Assembly (NCBI GenBank): GCA_030770425.1
Contig: JASJFT010000090.1
Coordinates: 1-64,000, forward strand
Source of the DNA: Darksidea phi
Lineage: Eukaryota > Ascomycota > Dothideomycetes > Pleosporales > Lentitheciaceae
Length of the DNA stretch: 64,000 nucleotides
Reading direction: 5' to 3'
The notes beneath the pieces were generated by a model, which ran no database searches, was not told where the DNA came from, and worked only from the letters and a program-made list of their open reading frames with translations. Positions 33,217 to 44,546 of the stretch are shown one piece after another (position 1 is the first letter of the stretch; each line of letters opens with the position of its first letter). Made by a program: the position numbers and the translations under genes.

Positions 33217-34521
33217 GAAACATAAATAATAGTAATTGAATGGATGCAAGGCAATAGCGTAATGTCACCACTCCAATCTAGTGTTGTATAAGGGATAACT
33301 CCTACCGTGCATATGCTCGATCCAAATTACAGTCCTAGCTATTCGAATTTAACAATACAAGTTGAAGGTTGTCGAATCCTGGTATCTGAAGGAAACATAG
33401 GCGCCCAAAAAACCCACCGAGGCAACCGAAACGGACAAAGGAGATTAGCGGTGTGATCAAGAGTACAAAATGAACCAACTCGATTCGAATAAGAGAACCA
33501 GTTAAACTCCAAAGACAAGATCCGTGCGCGGGAACAAATAGAAGTAGTCCGTCCTACAAGTCATTCTAGACTGGGGTCAGCTGATCGTTTTCTCCTCGCA
33601 TGCTAGCCAAGTAAAAACATTCACACAACGTCACTGGAAGGAATGAGTCTAGCGACAGCACAATTAGCCGTAATTACAGTCAGGTGATTAAGCTATAAAA
33701 TACTTCAAACTTGCCCCCGCTAGCAGCCTTGTGAGGTGGCGAATTTTCGTTTATTTCCTTTGTTAAGCATGAAGTTAGATAAGGGATGAGCAGGTCTCAC
33801 GGGTGGCTTCTGAACTAGAAAGAGTAAAGAGCGGTAGGATATATCTAGCTAGCGCATCGTAACGGCCTATACTTATAGGGTGTATGGCTATAATAGAATA
33901 TATATACACATATGTATATACACACACGTACACACACGTAAGGTGGTGAATTTACTAGAGACTGAGAGGCAGCCTTTAGGTAATTAGGCAGCGCGGGGTA
34001 GTACGGCAGTAAAGAACATACGGTGTAAGCTATATTTATTTTTAAATATTATTCTAAGGTAGGGATAGCGCTAAAATTTATTATAGTCTTAATACCGTAT
34101 ATTAGTATCTTAATATAGTTAGAATATTTTGTTACGCCGGGAGGTTTTTAACTGTATTCTTCTCTACTTAGTAAAACTCTTGGTATCTACTTTTTCTAAG
34201 GGTATATAGCTTTAAATTTCGGAATAATTACCTTTATTACTTATACTTTCTCTATAGCCCTCCAAAATCCTAACGGAGACCTTAATCCGTAATTAGATAG
34301 GTGGTTATAGTTAAACGGGTAATTAACGGTGTTAAGGAAATAATCGATAGTATAAGTAGTACTACGGAGATCCTTATCGGAGACTAGTCTCCTAAGGAAC
34401 TATAGCTATAGATTCGGGCTATATTACTACAGCTATATAGACTTGTGAATGGGAGATTCCGAAGGTCCGAATTGTAAAACTGTCTCGCGACAGGGTGCGT
34501 CTCTCCACGCAGGGACGGACA
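33217..34521. other. AT-rich, repeat-like intergenic region
   Basis: 1.3 kb without a gene. From ~33,830 to 34,440 the text is dominated by TA-rich words (TATAG, CTATA, TTATA) with an alternating TATACACA-type microsatellite at ~33,895-33,945, resembling a repeat-induced-point-mutated element. Confidence 0.5.
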
Positions 34522-35715
34522 TTAGAGTGGAGTAAGGAACTGTACATCGGGTTCTGCTAAAGAATCCCACCACAAGTGATCATAATCCCGTAAGGAAGCC
34601 CTTGCCGCTAATGTGCCTCGTAATTCTACCATCATGTTTTCGGTTGTGACAAACCCAACAAAGGAATATGCTGGGTTTCTGGGAAGCATGCCCCATACAG
34701 TAACTGGCATTGATACCAAGACTAGTGTCGAGAAACTACCATAAAAGCCTTGGACTTTGATGCCAGTTGCAGCTGGAGGCAAGAGGCGCAGAATCTCTGT
34801 CCAAGTTTTGACGTTCTCGGGTTTGTTGTTCTCGATTTGCTCACTGTCAATGCTAATTGATATGAACAGCTGGGCTTTATCCGGTTCGGAAATATCGCTG
34901 CTCGTTTTGTTCCCTGATGAAGATCCACTGATGCCACCGCTGTGGGCTGCTGTCGGAGAGCCAGAGACTGACCCCTGACTAGAAGACTGGGATGAAGTTC
35001 GAGAAGACGAAGCCACTGACGGCAGATTCGGCATGTCCTTGAGCGGTGCTAAAAGGATACTCCTGTATATTGTCTCGTTCGTCAAAAGACAGTGTACCGC
35101 GGTCACTCGTTGTTCTTATTCGGTAGGGATTCTCCCATCTTCATCCTCCCATAGGTTTTCATCTCGGTCCCTTTGCAACGAGGGTTTCCAAGTCCTAAGC
35201 CTCCAAAGTATGCGGCCATGCAACTTTGCTACTGAAATTGGCGGTCCCTGGCTCGCGATTTCTAGCTCTCGGATGAGCGCATTGGTGAACGAATGCGGCC
35301 CTACCCCGGGGGCTGTCGTCTCAAACCCGCAGGCAGCAATGGCTTCTGTTACGCCATGATCTGAATCTTTCAAGGTTGGATGTGCCGCATGGCAGCAGTC
35401 CAACAGTAACAGAACGTCATCTTCCCAGGTCAAGATTAAGACCTGGACATCTGAATATCTGCTCTTATGCCTAGTTGGCCACGCGGCCGCCAACGCGGCT
35501 GAGAGATCTTCGGCGAAGTGTTGTACACTTGGTATGTGTTTGTTGGCGATAAGGTTGTGAGTGTTATAGGGAAGAATAGGCAGCGTATGTGTCGCTGTAG
35601 GACTCGCAATCCCAGGCCTCTTTGTATCAGCATCTGGTGAGCTGGTTGAGGGGTGGAAAGGCGCTGAGTAACTCTGGGGCTGGTCGATTGAGCTTTGTGT
35701 TGAGCTTTCAGACAT
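34522..35715 (-). pseudogene. Caspase-like (peptidase C14) gene, broken
   Basis: Minus strand from ATG 35715 (MSESSTQSS). An N-terminal IPSVQHFAEDL...YSDVQVLILTWEDD segment runs directly into VLLLLDCCHAA (catalytic-Cys region), followed by GVTEAIAACGFE and APGVGPHSFTNALIRELE, the signature of a fungal caspase-domain family. From my memory of the family, the segment that should lie between, with the catalytic His (Y-Y-x-G-H-G), is absent, as if deleted in frame. An in-frame TAA at 35118-35116 then interrupts the chain; the same frame reopens at once and carries the expected downstream region (CLLTNETIYRSILLAPL, then AYSFVGFVTTENMM) to 34522. No splice pair removes the stop. Two independent lesions make a functional protease unlikely. 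Confidence 0.7.
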
Positions 35716-36343
35716 AGTCAGCGTCTTGGGTTCTGCCAAATCGGTTAAAAGATCTTAAACAACTTACAGTTTGAGATCTTCCTGGAGATCGGTACTCATG
35801 TTGATAATGAACCACCCATAAAAAGAAGAATAAACTGCCTCAGTGAACTGGGCTTGGTTAAGTAGGAAAGGGATGCGAAGTAAAAATTGGATTCTGGGAA
35901 GAATCAAAAGCGAGAGGAGTAAAGGAGTAAAGGGTTTCTGCGCTAGGCAGCAGAATAAATAGTGGGTGGCGTAGAGCGCAAGAAGGGCAGGAGTGCTCTG
36001 AACCATGGTTTCCTGCTTGGTTGAGCTCAACACTTCCACTTATGGCCGGTGCGCAAATCGTCCCATGGCTCACGCGGCACGCGGTTCGCAAAAACGCTCT
36101 TTCTCACCAAAATTAAAGAAAGAACAAAACTACTCTTCCTTTCTCCCTTTACGCAACAACGAACTACACTAACTTATAAAAATTAGTATAGAATAAATTA
36201 TATTATAACCCTCTGGTACATTGAAAAGGGTAAATTTTTGGTGTCCGAATGTGAAAAACATGGCACATCAAAAATGCCACCGAAAATTATCCAAAATTCT
36301 AATCTCGACAACCACACTATATTTTTGTTCAGAATAATTTTTT
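35716..36343. other. Intergenic, AT-rich
   Basis: No supported gene. A minus-strand 91-codon frame (36039-35764) is hydrophobic and ends near a GTAAGT site, but its frame does not join the downstream gene. Confidence 0.4.
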
Positions 36344-36410
36344 CTCCTACTGTGTTTCGTGCGGACCTTAGAAAAGAGACTCCTACTGTGCGAAATCCAA
36401 AGCAAATCCA
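36344..36410 (+). repeat. Dispersed repeat, copy 2 of 3 (partial)
   Basis: Shares CTCCTACTGTGTTTCGTGCG, then GACCTTAGAAAAGAGACTCC and the following bases with the copies at 15322 and 52450; the 5' third of the unit is missing. Confidence 0.75.
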
Positions 36411-36806
36411 ACTATGTAAACGTATCCGGGAAGTAACTCAACGATTTGAACGGAGGTCACTTTGGCAACGAAACTGTGGAAAAGAAGGGATGCTGACCCC
36501 TTTACGTATTGCAAATGGCGACATGAGTGCAGAGTTGGCTATACCGCATATAAAGAAAAGGCACAAGGAAGGAAGGATGGAAGGGTAGAGTTACTGTATA
36601 AAACCGCGCAAGCATTTTCGACATCGATAATATCAAGGGTTCTCTCCGAGAAACTCTAGGGTTTATCACACTACACCAAATACACAATTATACACACGTC
36701 GAACCCCAACCCTCGCCACTTAGGCAATCCACACCCTCCCTCCAACCGCCCCTCACACACAGAGCGCACTAAACGACCCATACCTACCCCTACACTCCAC
36801 TCCCAC
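36411..36806. other. Intergenic, no gene seen
   Basis: About 400 bp; 3' flank of the minus-strand gene at 36807 plus repeat-adjacent sequence. Confidence 0.4.
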
Positions 36807-38930
36807 CTACACCCTAACCCTTGCAAAAGCCCAGCGATGCAACGCCAACCAATCACCATCCGTCTTCCCATTTTCAGCCCTCCTCCACTCCCCCTCTCCA
36901 CACTCAACCCACTCGAAATGCCTCATCCGTGCAAAATCCTGCAACGCACACAGAACATCAGCTCGCTGCTCACTCAGGCCGCGCGGCTCGGGAGCGCGTA
37001 AAACGCCATCTGAATCGCGGGTGCAGTTCCATAGCGTGTCTGGGATTGAGGGGAGCTCGATAGCTTCGTTTGTGGAGAAGGCGGATGTTTGTGGTTCGTC
37101 AGGGACGGTGTCAAGGGGGTTGGATACGTTAGTAGTGGATGCGTCGAAATTGATTGCGGGGCTTCGCGGCGGTACAGTGTTGGATCCCACGGGTGCCGCG
37201 GTAGAAGAAGACGCTTCCAACGCGTCGTATAGTTTCCCGGTCCCAAAGCGCAGCGGAACCGCTGCCCTAGCATCCACAATCTCTCTTATCCTCGTCCCAT
37301 ACTCAACTTCCTGCATACAAACGCCATCTCTCAACGCACCAAACCTCAGCACCACCGCCTTCCCTGCTTTTCGCAGCTTCTTCTCAATTTGAGCCTCGAG
37401 TCGCAGCATCGTTGCTTTATCTACGATTTTCCCATCGCTGGCGAGCGTGGCTAAGAGATTGAGTGTGGACAACGGAGCGGGATAGGGAGGAGAGGGTGCA
37501 ATGTTGTCTACGCCTGCGCCTACACTGCTGTCACCTCGCTCCCTTCCTTTCTGTGCGAGGTCTCGTATGCCTTGTAGCTCGGTTACGTATTCGGGGGCTG
37601 TGGCGCCTTGAGAAAGGATGGGTGTGTCGGTGGGATCTAGTGCGTTGACCCTGCCCTGTGAACCCGGGAAGGTTAGGTTTAACTTTGCAACGCCATGTTT
37701 TGCAGCTTCGAGACTGAGACGCTGCGAAGGCACGGAGGGAGGCGCGAAGAAGGCTTTCTTGGGCGGTGGACCTTCATCAGGACCTGCATTTTGAGTGGAT
37801 GGGTCGAGCGGCCGCTTGCCTAGAACCGAATGTGGACGTACGGCTGGTGTTGAACTGGGCCGCAGTGTCGAGGAGGGCCTTGCGTTGTCGAGCCTTCGTT
37901 GGCGCTGGCGCTGCATACGCTCCCGCTCTTGTCGCGTGATGCTATAGCCCTCGGCGTCGTCGAAAGGAGATAGCGTAGTATGGCGAGGAATGGGAGATGG
38001 TGTCGCCGCTCGAGACTGCATGCCTTGCAGGCTTCTGATACGATCTTGTGGGTGATGGGATTGATTCAGTATCTGCTGCGCTGGAGATTGTGCGACACTC
38101 TGACGCTGAGCTACTTGCAAATATCGATTTTGCGGTGGTGATAGATTGAGGATATTTGGGAGTGCCATAGCATTCATTCGCGCATGTTCCTTCGAAGCAT
38201 GGCTACTAGTCTGAGGTCTCTCCGTATACCCGCCTGGTGCTCGCAAGTGATTGTTTTGATTCAAGCCCGCCAGTGGGTGTAGGTTCGAGGAGTTCGGCTT
38301 TGGAGTACCATTGGGGAGGTAGACTTGAGAAGGAACGGTTTTATGAGCGACAGGAGATTGTTTCGCTATATGGGTTTGTTGAGTATAACTAATAGGCGTC
38401 TGCGAATAACTGGCACGGTTCGGGGCTGTCATGGCTGGCGGGCTCGCTGGTGGGAATCCACCTTGCGTTTGCGGATGATTGTGTAAGTCCGGCCAGATCA
38501 TCCCATTCGCATTCACACTACCCATCCTCGGCGTGTCGTCGTAATTGTGCGCTAGAGACAAGCTCGTATTTCCAGGAACCAAGGATGGTGCAGCTATCTG
38601 ACCACTATGCATAAACGCAACAGGAACCTGCGAGTGATTCGGCCGATTCTGTTGATTCGGAAGCACCATTATCGGAGGATCGAGGTTGCTCGAACTAGGT
38701 CGGCGATCGCCATTGTAGTTGTAAACAGGCGAGTGAGCGGTATTGTGAATGTTGCTTTGGTGGTGCTGATACCGTTCATCGGCAGCCCGCGCTTGATTGG
38801 ACTGATTCGGATCAGCCATCATAGTCCGGTTTACGTTATGCAGAAAGGCTGGCGGGGCACTCATTTGTGTGGCCTGCGAGTATCTTTTGGGCTGTGCGGA
38901 CGGGTATTCGTGATGTGCCTGGCTAGTCAT
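36807..38930 (-). CDS. Disordered Q/N/P/S-rich protein of unknown function (707 aa)
   Basis: Single open frame from ATG 38930. Residues 1 to ~320 are almost wholly low complexity (Asn, Gln, His, Pro, Ser, Ala), with repeated HxQ/NxQ words. A basic stretch near 340-350 (TRQERERMQRQRQRR) and GKRPL/PPPKK motifs could be nuclear signals. The more ordered part (~500-590: LRLEAQIEKKLRKAGKAVV, VCMQEVEYGTRIREIVDARA) suggests a short helical region, and the end is Trp/Glu-rich (MRHFEWVECGEGEW). No domain is recognised; composition resembles transcription or RNA-associated scaffolds, which is only a compositional hint. Confidence 0.7.
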   Translation of the reverse strand: MTSQAHHEYPSAQPKRYSQATQMSAPPAFLHNVNRTMMADPNQSNQARAADERYQHHQSNIHNTAHSPVYNYNGDRRPSSSNLDPPIMVLPNQQNRPNHSQVPVAFMHSGQIAAPSLVPGNTSLSLAHNYDDTPRMGSVNANGMIWPDLHNHPQTQGGFPPASPPAMTAPNRASYSQTPISYTQQTHIAKQSPVAHKTVPSQVYLPNGTPKPNSSNLHPLAGLNQNNHLRAPGGYTERPQTSSHASKEHARMNAMALPNILNLSPPQNRYLQVAQRQSVAQSPAQQILNQSHHPQDRIRSLQGMQSRAATPSPIPRHTTLSPFDDAEGYSITRQERERMQRQRQRRLDNARPSSTLRPSSTPAVRPHSVLGKRPLDPSTQNAGPDEGPPPKKAFFAPPSVPSQRLSLEAAKHGVAKLNLTFPGSQGRVNALDPTDTPILSQGATAPEYVTELQGIRDLAQKGRERGDSSVGAGVDNIAPSPPYPAPLSTLNLLATLASDGKIVDKATMLRLEAQIEKKLRKAGKAVVLRFGALRDGVCMQEVEYGTRIREIVDARAAVPLRFGTGKLYDALEASSSTAAPVGSNTVPPRSPAINFDASTTNVSNPLDTVPDEPQTSAFSTNEAIELPSIPDTLWNCTRDSDGVLRAPEPRGLSEQRADVLCALQDFARMRHFEWVECGEGEWRRAENGKTDGDWLALHRWAFARVRV

Positions 38931-39545
38931 GTCAGATTCAGGTGCTTTCGAGCAACGGACTCCGCGTGGAGTCGGGTGGACTGGATCGACCAGAGCGTCG
39001 CGGTGAAGATATATGTGGATGATTGAAAATTTGAAATTAGTGGCAGTTGCAGTGAAGGCGAGTTGTGACTACACAATACTCTCACCCGAAGTACGCAATC
39101 GGCGGGGACAAAGCGAACGGGGCTTCAAAGGTAGGGAGTTGCGAGGTAGCTAAGGAAATTCAGTGGAAGCAGTTGTCTAGGCGGAGTCTCCCAGTCTCGC
39201 TCGCTGTGGAGGTTTCCGCTGACGAATATTAATGGTGACCTAGAATCAGACACGCCCGCACTCCTCAATGACCGCCTCTTGAATGACCGCCTCTACGCTG
39301 GTGAATAAAGATATCAGCGGTCTAGAGCGATCAGCAAACCAAAATTGCGTAGAACAGATTCGTTTTTAACTTGATATTGACCTCGTCTTAACTCCAAACC
39401 CAAGTCCACGCCCATGATATAATGATGGTATACGCCTGCACCGCAAAGCGCCACCCAGGCAATCCAAAGAACGCTGTCTTCTCCATTCTCCATGTGCTCG
39501 TTGTCCACATCGCATCGTCGCTGTCGCCGGCCAGTATCGACCCTC
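38931..39545. other. Intergenic, promoter of the disordered-protein gene and 3' flank of the p24 gene
   Basis: About 600 bp, no supported gene. A 24-bp near-duplication (ATGACCGCCTCTT / ATGACCGCCTCTA) occurs near 39,265-39,300. Confidence 0.4.
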
Positions 39546-40422
39546 TTACACGTATCCTACATTGTCAGTCAGCACAACCAAGTTTTCCAGCACAATTTCC
39601 GAGAATTCTCATACCTTTCCGCGCCCCCTGGAAGAAGAACCGCACAATGAAGACCTGCAGCCCCGCCATCGTAACCATGAGTGCCACCTCCATCAGACTG
39701 AAATTGAATATACGCTTCTCCGTCGACTTGACCGTACTGAAGTTGCGGTTCTCGCGCGTGCGGAAGTACTTTTGATTGCGGGAGATGGTGGAAAGCTGGG
39801 CAGAGAGCTTGAGGAGGGATTCTTCGAGGAGAGAGGTTTGCTCGGGGGAGGAGCCTTGCTTGGAGGGGAGTTGGGCGCGGGACTCGTTTTCAACCTGGCA
39901 AGCAGCGAGCGTCAGCCAAATACTCTAGATGCAGGTTCGAGGGACAAAACTCACAGCAATCTCAAAATCCACCATCTTCTCCGCAAAAGTGCTCATCTCG
40001 TTGTTGAAGCAAAACCGATACTCCCCCGGATCATTCGCCGTAAATACGAAGTCACCTTGCCTCTCCTTGACACCATCCAGAATAACCTTCTCATTAGGCC
40101 CTGTAACCGAGTAGTCGATGTCGAAGGAGCCGCCAGATTGCACCTAGATGAACACCCCAACATTAGCACCACCATTCTTCATCTGATCCATTTTCCAAGA
40201 CCGCAAGGTTCCACGAATGCCTTCTACGCGTCTGCTAAAGCCAATCATTGGTATCCGTAGACGTACCGCGAAATAAAACGCTACTTTCGTCCCTTTGTGC
40301 TGGACATTCGTGAAGAAGCACGCTCTCTCATGCGCTTCTAGTTTATAAGTGAGCGCTGTCGCGGACACCACCGACACGCAGTAAGCCAACAGGCCTGTAA
40401 GGGCGAAGAAGGTCCGCATCAT
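39546..40422 (-). CDS. p24/emp24 family COPII cargo receptor
   Basis: Four exons: 40422-40267, 40143-39955, 39894-39615, 39556-39546; introns 123, 60 and 58 bp; 211 aa. Signal peptide (MMRTFFALTGLLAYCVSVVSA), GOLD domain opening LTYKLEAHERACFF with the partner cysteine in YRFCFNNEMS, a coiled-coil segment (LLEESLLKLSAQLSTISRNQKYFRTRENRNF), one transmembrane helix (LMEVALMVTMAGLQVFIV) and the short cytosolic tail RFFFQGARKGYV with the di-aromatic export signal and no KKxx retrieval signal. The last exon supplies only the final four residues and stop. It cycles between ER and Golgi in COPII/COPI vesicles. Which p24 subfamily is not certain. Confidence 0.93.
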
Positions 40423-40919
40423 GTGGTCGTTGTGTCAAGAACTGTGAGGTCTGACCATCACTTCAGCAAGCTGGCCGAAACACGAGCGCGGGTATAAGTT
40501 TCGCCGGCGGGAAGGCGCCCGGGCATTGGCCAATCACGGGGGATTTCACCTGCGGACAACGTTCCCATTCATGTTCGAGGCGCATCACCATCTGGAGTCT
40601 TTGAATGCAAGTACAAAAATGCATTTTCATTCCCTGTTCCATAATGCTAACATACACCGCGGTTCCATAACGCTGATCAAAATCACGCCATCTACCATAC
40701 GCCGCCCGCGCTGCTCATGCAGCCGCAACATCCGCTCGACCACACGCTTCCTAATGGGGCGCGGAACCCCTCAGGTTGGTGTCTATATATGCACAAGGAG
40801 GCACAGGGAGTCAATGATAAGCAAGTAGCTACTCCATGTATGCCGTCCTGCGCCATTTCAAGAAAATAATACCTCGTATTTAAACGTACACGGGCGACAT
40901 GCCCCAGTCGTGGAAGTAA
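40423..40919. other. Intergenic, no gene seen
   Basis: About 500 bp between the p24 start (minus) and the 3' end of the deubiquitinase gene. Confidence 0.5.
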
Positions 40920-43900
40920 TCATCGAATGAAAATGGAGTCTGACTTGCCCCAGAAGCCTCGTGACTTATTCGCATGGTCCATGGCGAGTGCAATGTCGTC
41001 TCGGCCGTTGACCGAATCCCAGAGATTATCGTCTGTGACGGTGGTCAGCGAATTCTCCTCGAGCCTTGATAAAATGTTCTTACCATCTTCAAGATACTCT
41101 GGTCGCGAGTACTGGGGCTTGCTGACGAGCGCAAACTTGATCTTATCAAATTGCTTGCCCTTGATCTTGGTAAAGTCCGAAAGACGTTGTTTGGTCTCGC
41201 TGAATAGCTCACCCTGTGGCATGTGAGCTGGCGTGGTTGTCCTAGAGTGCAGCAGCACTTACCTCTTTCAATGGAAACTGGAACGGAATGCCATGGACCT
41301 TTGCGGGCTCTTTGTCGAAATGAAACACCGAGATCTTCTTCGCGGAATCATCTTCGGGGAAGGCTGCAGCATAGAGGTGCAGGTACTCGCCGATGCCCAT
41401 GATTTGGAAGTCAGGGTTGAGTGCTTTGTAGAATTTGCTGTTGTGGGCCTCGTAGACGCGTACTTTATCTGCAATTTCGTCGCTGATGTTGGCCTTCCTT
41501 ACGAGAGCCTCCACAAGATCGGATATCTGGGCGGTTCTGGGAATCATCAGAGTATGATCCTCCTCTTTGCTGAGACCTTCTGGAAGCCAAGTGATTTTGA
41601 TGGCCTTTCGCTGCTCAAGCTCCCTCAAGCTCAGCTCGAGCTTTTCGTAGAAGAGCGCATCGGATCGTTGCATGGTGTTGCCGCCATAATTATACGGTGA
41701 CGGGTACAATATATTGTTCAGCGTGATTAGGGGCGAGTATTTGACAGGTTGCTTTGGCTTTCCTGCGTTATTGACCGTTGTGAATCGAAGATATGTAGGT
41801 TCGACCTTCAAGTGCTCGGCAACTTTGGCAGCAAACTGATCGTAGCTCATCTTCTTGCTAAGGGTCAAGGAGAATGTAGGGAGCTGCGGCTCTTCACTGG
41901 TGCGTGGCATGAATTCGACAGTGATGCGGTTAACCAGATAATCGTAAAAGTCTTTAGCATCGACGTAGCTACCAGCAAGCTGGACTTGACTCGTCTCCTT
42001 GTCGGACAACGTTCGTTGCACGGTGAGGATATCTCCGTCTTGGATCTCTGATTGGGCGAGCGTCAACTTAGGCTTCATTGCCTCGATCATGTTTTGTTTG
42101 ATTTCCTCGGAAAGCTTAAACGGCGTTGAGCTCGGCCAGCCCATCATTTTGCAGATTTGAGGACCAAGGTCGCTGACTTTGTCCTGGGGAGCTGCGTAAA
42201 AGTTTCCGATGCCGAATAGACTCTGCGTCTTGATATCGAAATGCTTAAGGAAGAGCATCATTGGCCGGGTGCTTTGAGCATTCTTGATTTCAATGCCTTT
42301 GTCGCCGAAGAGAGGGGCACCATCGTCGTCACGGGCCTCGGCCTTCTCGATCCACAAACGGAATTGCACCGTCTTTGTTCCAAATTTGCTCGACGCTTCT
42401 TCCACCGTCATATCTGGGAAAGCAATAGGAACGTCGGGGCGCATAGTGCCATTCTGTCGGTTGACTATGGCCCAAGGTCGGATCATATCTGCCTCGAGCT
42501 CAAGGTCTTCAGCAACCACCTTCGTAAGTTCCGCCACTGTTGTTGTCCGTAGTACACGGTAAACCTTGGGATTCGCCGGAGACTCCGATTCCGCTTTCCA
42601 TGGTACTATGTCGAAACCCTGATACACCTTGAAGTTGTCTTCCGAAGCCACCGCGACGTCCATGTAGAGATGCGCCTCTTCACGCTCCTTTCGCCGTCGT
42701 TCAAACGCAGCCCTTTCTTCCGCTATGCGCTCGGCAAGATGTTGTGGCGCCTCGATATTGATGCCAGGCATTAGAGTGGCGTCCAACCGGCTTTCGCGGA
42801 TATACACCAGCATGTAGGCGCTCATAGACCGCTTGGCAGACCACGTACGCGTATACGGGTTTCGTTGACCAACATTCCCATTCACCTGGGTGTAGTCGCC
42901 GCCAAAGTTCTCCTCCAATGCTTCACGTTTGGTTGCCCGCGTAACTCGATCATCGTCGAATTTGTAAAAATTGCCTTCCTTGTCGGGCTTCAGGAATGCG
43001 TAGTAATGGCCGGCATTCAGATCTCCACTGTGGACTAGGACACCATGTAGGTGGTAGATGTAGGGCTCTGAGCGGTCGGCGCTGTCGGAAAGGTACGGTG
43101 AGGCATCCCAGATTTCTGGGAACTCGTACCGATCGTTGACTTTCATCATGGCGTCGCGGTTGATGTCGTATTCGAAGCGCTTGAGTTGGAGATGGAGTAC
43201 CTGCGGGAACGACTCGAAGATGACGCCCTTCTTGGCGTCTTGGAGACCGTACCCTTCGGCGAAATACTTGTTCTCGCCCTCCATCGTCTCAACTTGGACG
43301 TAGTCTTTGAAGCTGTCATCCAAGTTCTTGTTGCCGCTGACGTTGAGTTGAATGTCCCAAAAATCTTCTGTTCTGGAGGATTCGTAGTCGACGTTGATGC
43401 AAGAGATGTACGTCTTCATCTTACCGACGAACATCTTGGTCAGCGCGCCCTCAGCTTCGGTGCCCTTCATTTTCTCGTCAAGCCGGTCCATGAGTACTCG
43501 CGACAGCTCCTGTACATCCTGCTGCTCAAAGATCTGCTTTGAATCCCAGCCGAAAGACTGCGTCAAATCAGTAGTCGCAACAGCGGTGGCCGAAGTCTGT
43601 AGGAGGTAGAATAGCCGTTGGAGGGCGTATGCGCTGTTGTTGCGGATTTCGTCCTCGTCGGTCGGTATCTGGTACACAGCCTGAAACGGTCAGCTTATGG
43701 CCATGCTGGTCCAAGAGGTGAGACATGCCTTGCGGAACGCATTCGTGAAGAACAACGATTGCAGAAGGGAGTTCAGATAGCATGTGGCGCCCTGGTTTTT
43801 TAGACCGACCATGCCCGTTTCCTTCTTAGAGTCGTAATTTATGAAGTTATGCCATAAGACACCGGTAGGGTCTTTCAGCACTCGCACGTATGCTGTGATA

Positions 43901-44546
43901 TTGGCGGCATTGTTCTCCACCATGGGTCGGCCCCGGTCATCCCATTGTGGAGCGAACAGTCTACGAAGCTCGGCGAATCGGGTGAAGCCCCAGTCTCCCT
44001 CCTCGGCAGTGAAGCGATGGGTTGCGGAATGCGTCACGAACATTGTGGGGTCGTTGGGGTTCCAGAGCACCAGCATGAATTGCACGCAGGCGTACCAGTC
44101 TTCCGGGACTTTCTTCTCTTCGTGGCCTTGCTCGAGGTAGAAGGAGGCAAAGTCCACATTGTTACCGTAGGGGAAGAAGAGTATCCGCCAGGGATGTCCG
44201 CCACACTCGAATGTAGGGCCATGCTCGCGCCGCGTGAGGGTCCGCCACTCCCGGATTTCCCATGTGTTGTGTACTTCGGCTTCTGTCTCCTGGTCTGGCA
44301 GCTCGGGCATGTGCTTCTTCATAAAGGCATCGTATTCGTCGGCGCGGGGCTCTGGCTCGGCCTCGACCTCGACCTCGTCCATGGCGTCGTCGGCATCTGG
44401 AGTGATGATGGCCACGTCCTGCTTCTCGTCGAACTCTGGGTCCACGAGCATGTCGCTGCCGAGCTGTGGGACGCAATCGCGGTCAGCATAGCAGCGTCGT
44501 TGGCGGCGGGCAGGGACATGTGCTCGAGGAAGCTTACCTGATCCAT
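40920..44546 (-). CDS. ubp15: USP7/Ubp15-type ubiquitin carboxyl-terminal hydrolase
   Basis: Four exons: 44546-44538, 44463-43729, 43680-41263, 41213-40920; introns 74, 48 and 49 bp; 1,151 aa, as in S. pombe/yeast relatives. The first exon is only 9 nt (MDQ). An acidic N-terminus is followed by a MATH/TRAF-like domain (~60-200), then the USP catalytic core with Cys-box NQGATCYLNSLLQSLF (Cys231) and His-box HSGDLNAGHYYAF (His473), then the long C-terminal ubiquitin-like/ICP0-binding array ending in ALAMDHANKS. The second intron has a GC donor (AAG|GCATGT) with a normal GCTGAC branch and TTTCAG acceptor; the junction K-AVYQIPT is invariant in the family, supporting the unusual donor. It deubiquitinates cell-cycle, peroxisomal and endosomal substrates in relatives. 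Confidence 0.95.

Noticed and set aside
4659..35715. Treating the gasdermin pair, HET gene and caspase relic as one functional gene cluster
   Set aside because: They are separated by many unrelated housekeeping genes; only the gasdermin/protease pair has linkage tight enough to argue function.
36238..36588. 116-codon frame over the dispersed repeat copy 2
   Set aside because: The frame runs through a non-coding repeat present elsewhere without an open frame.
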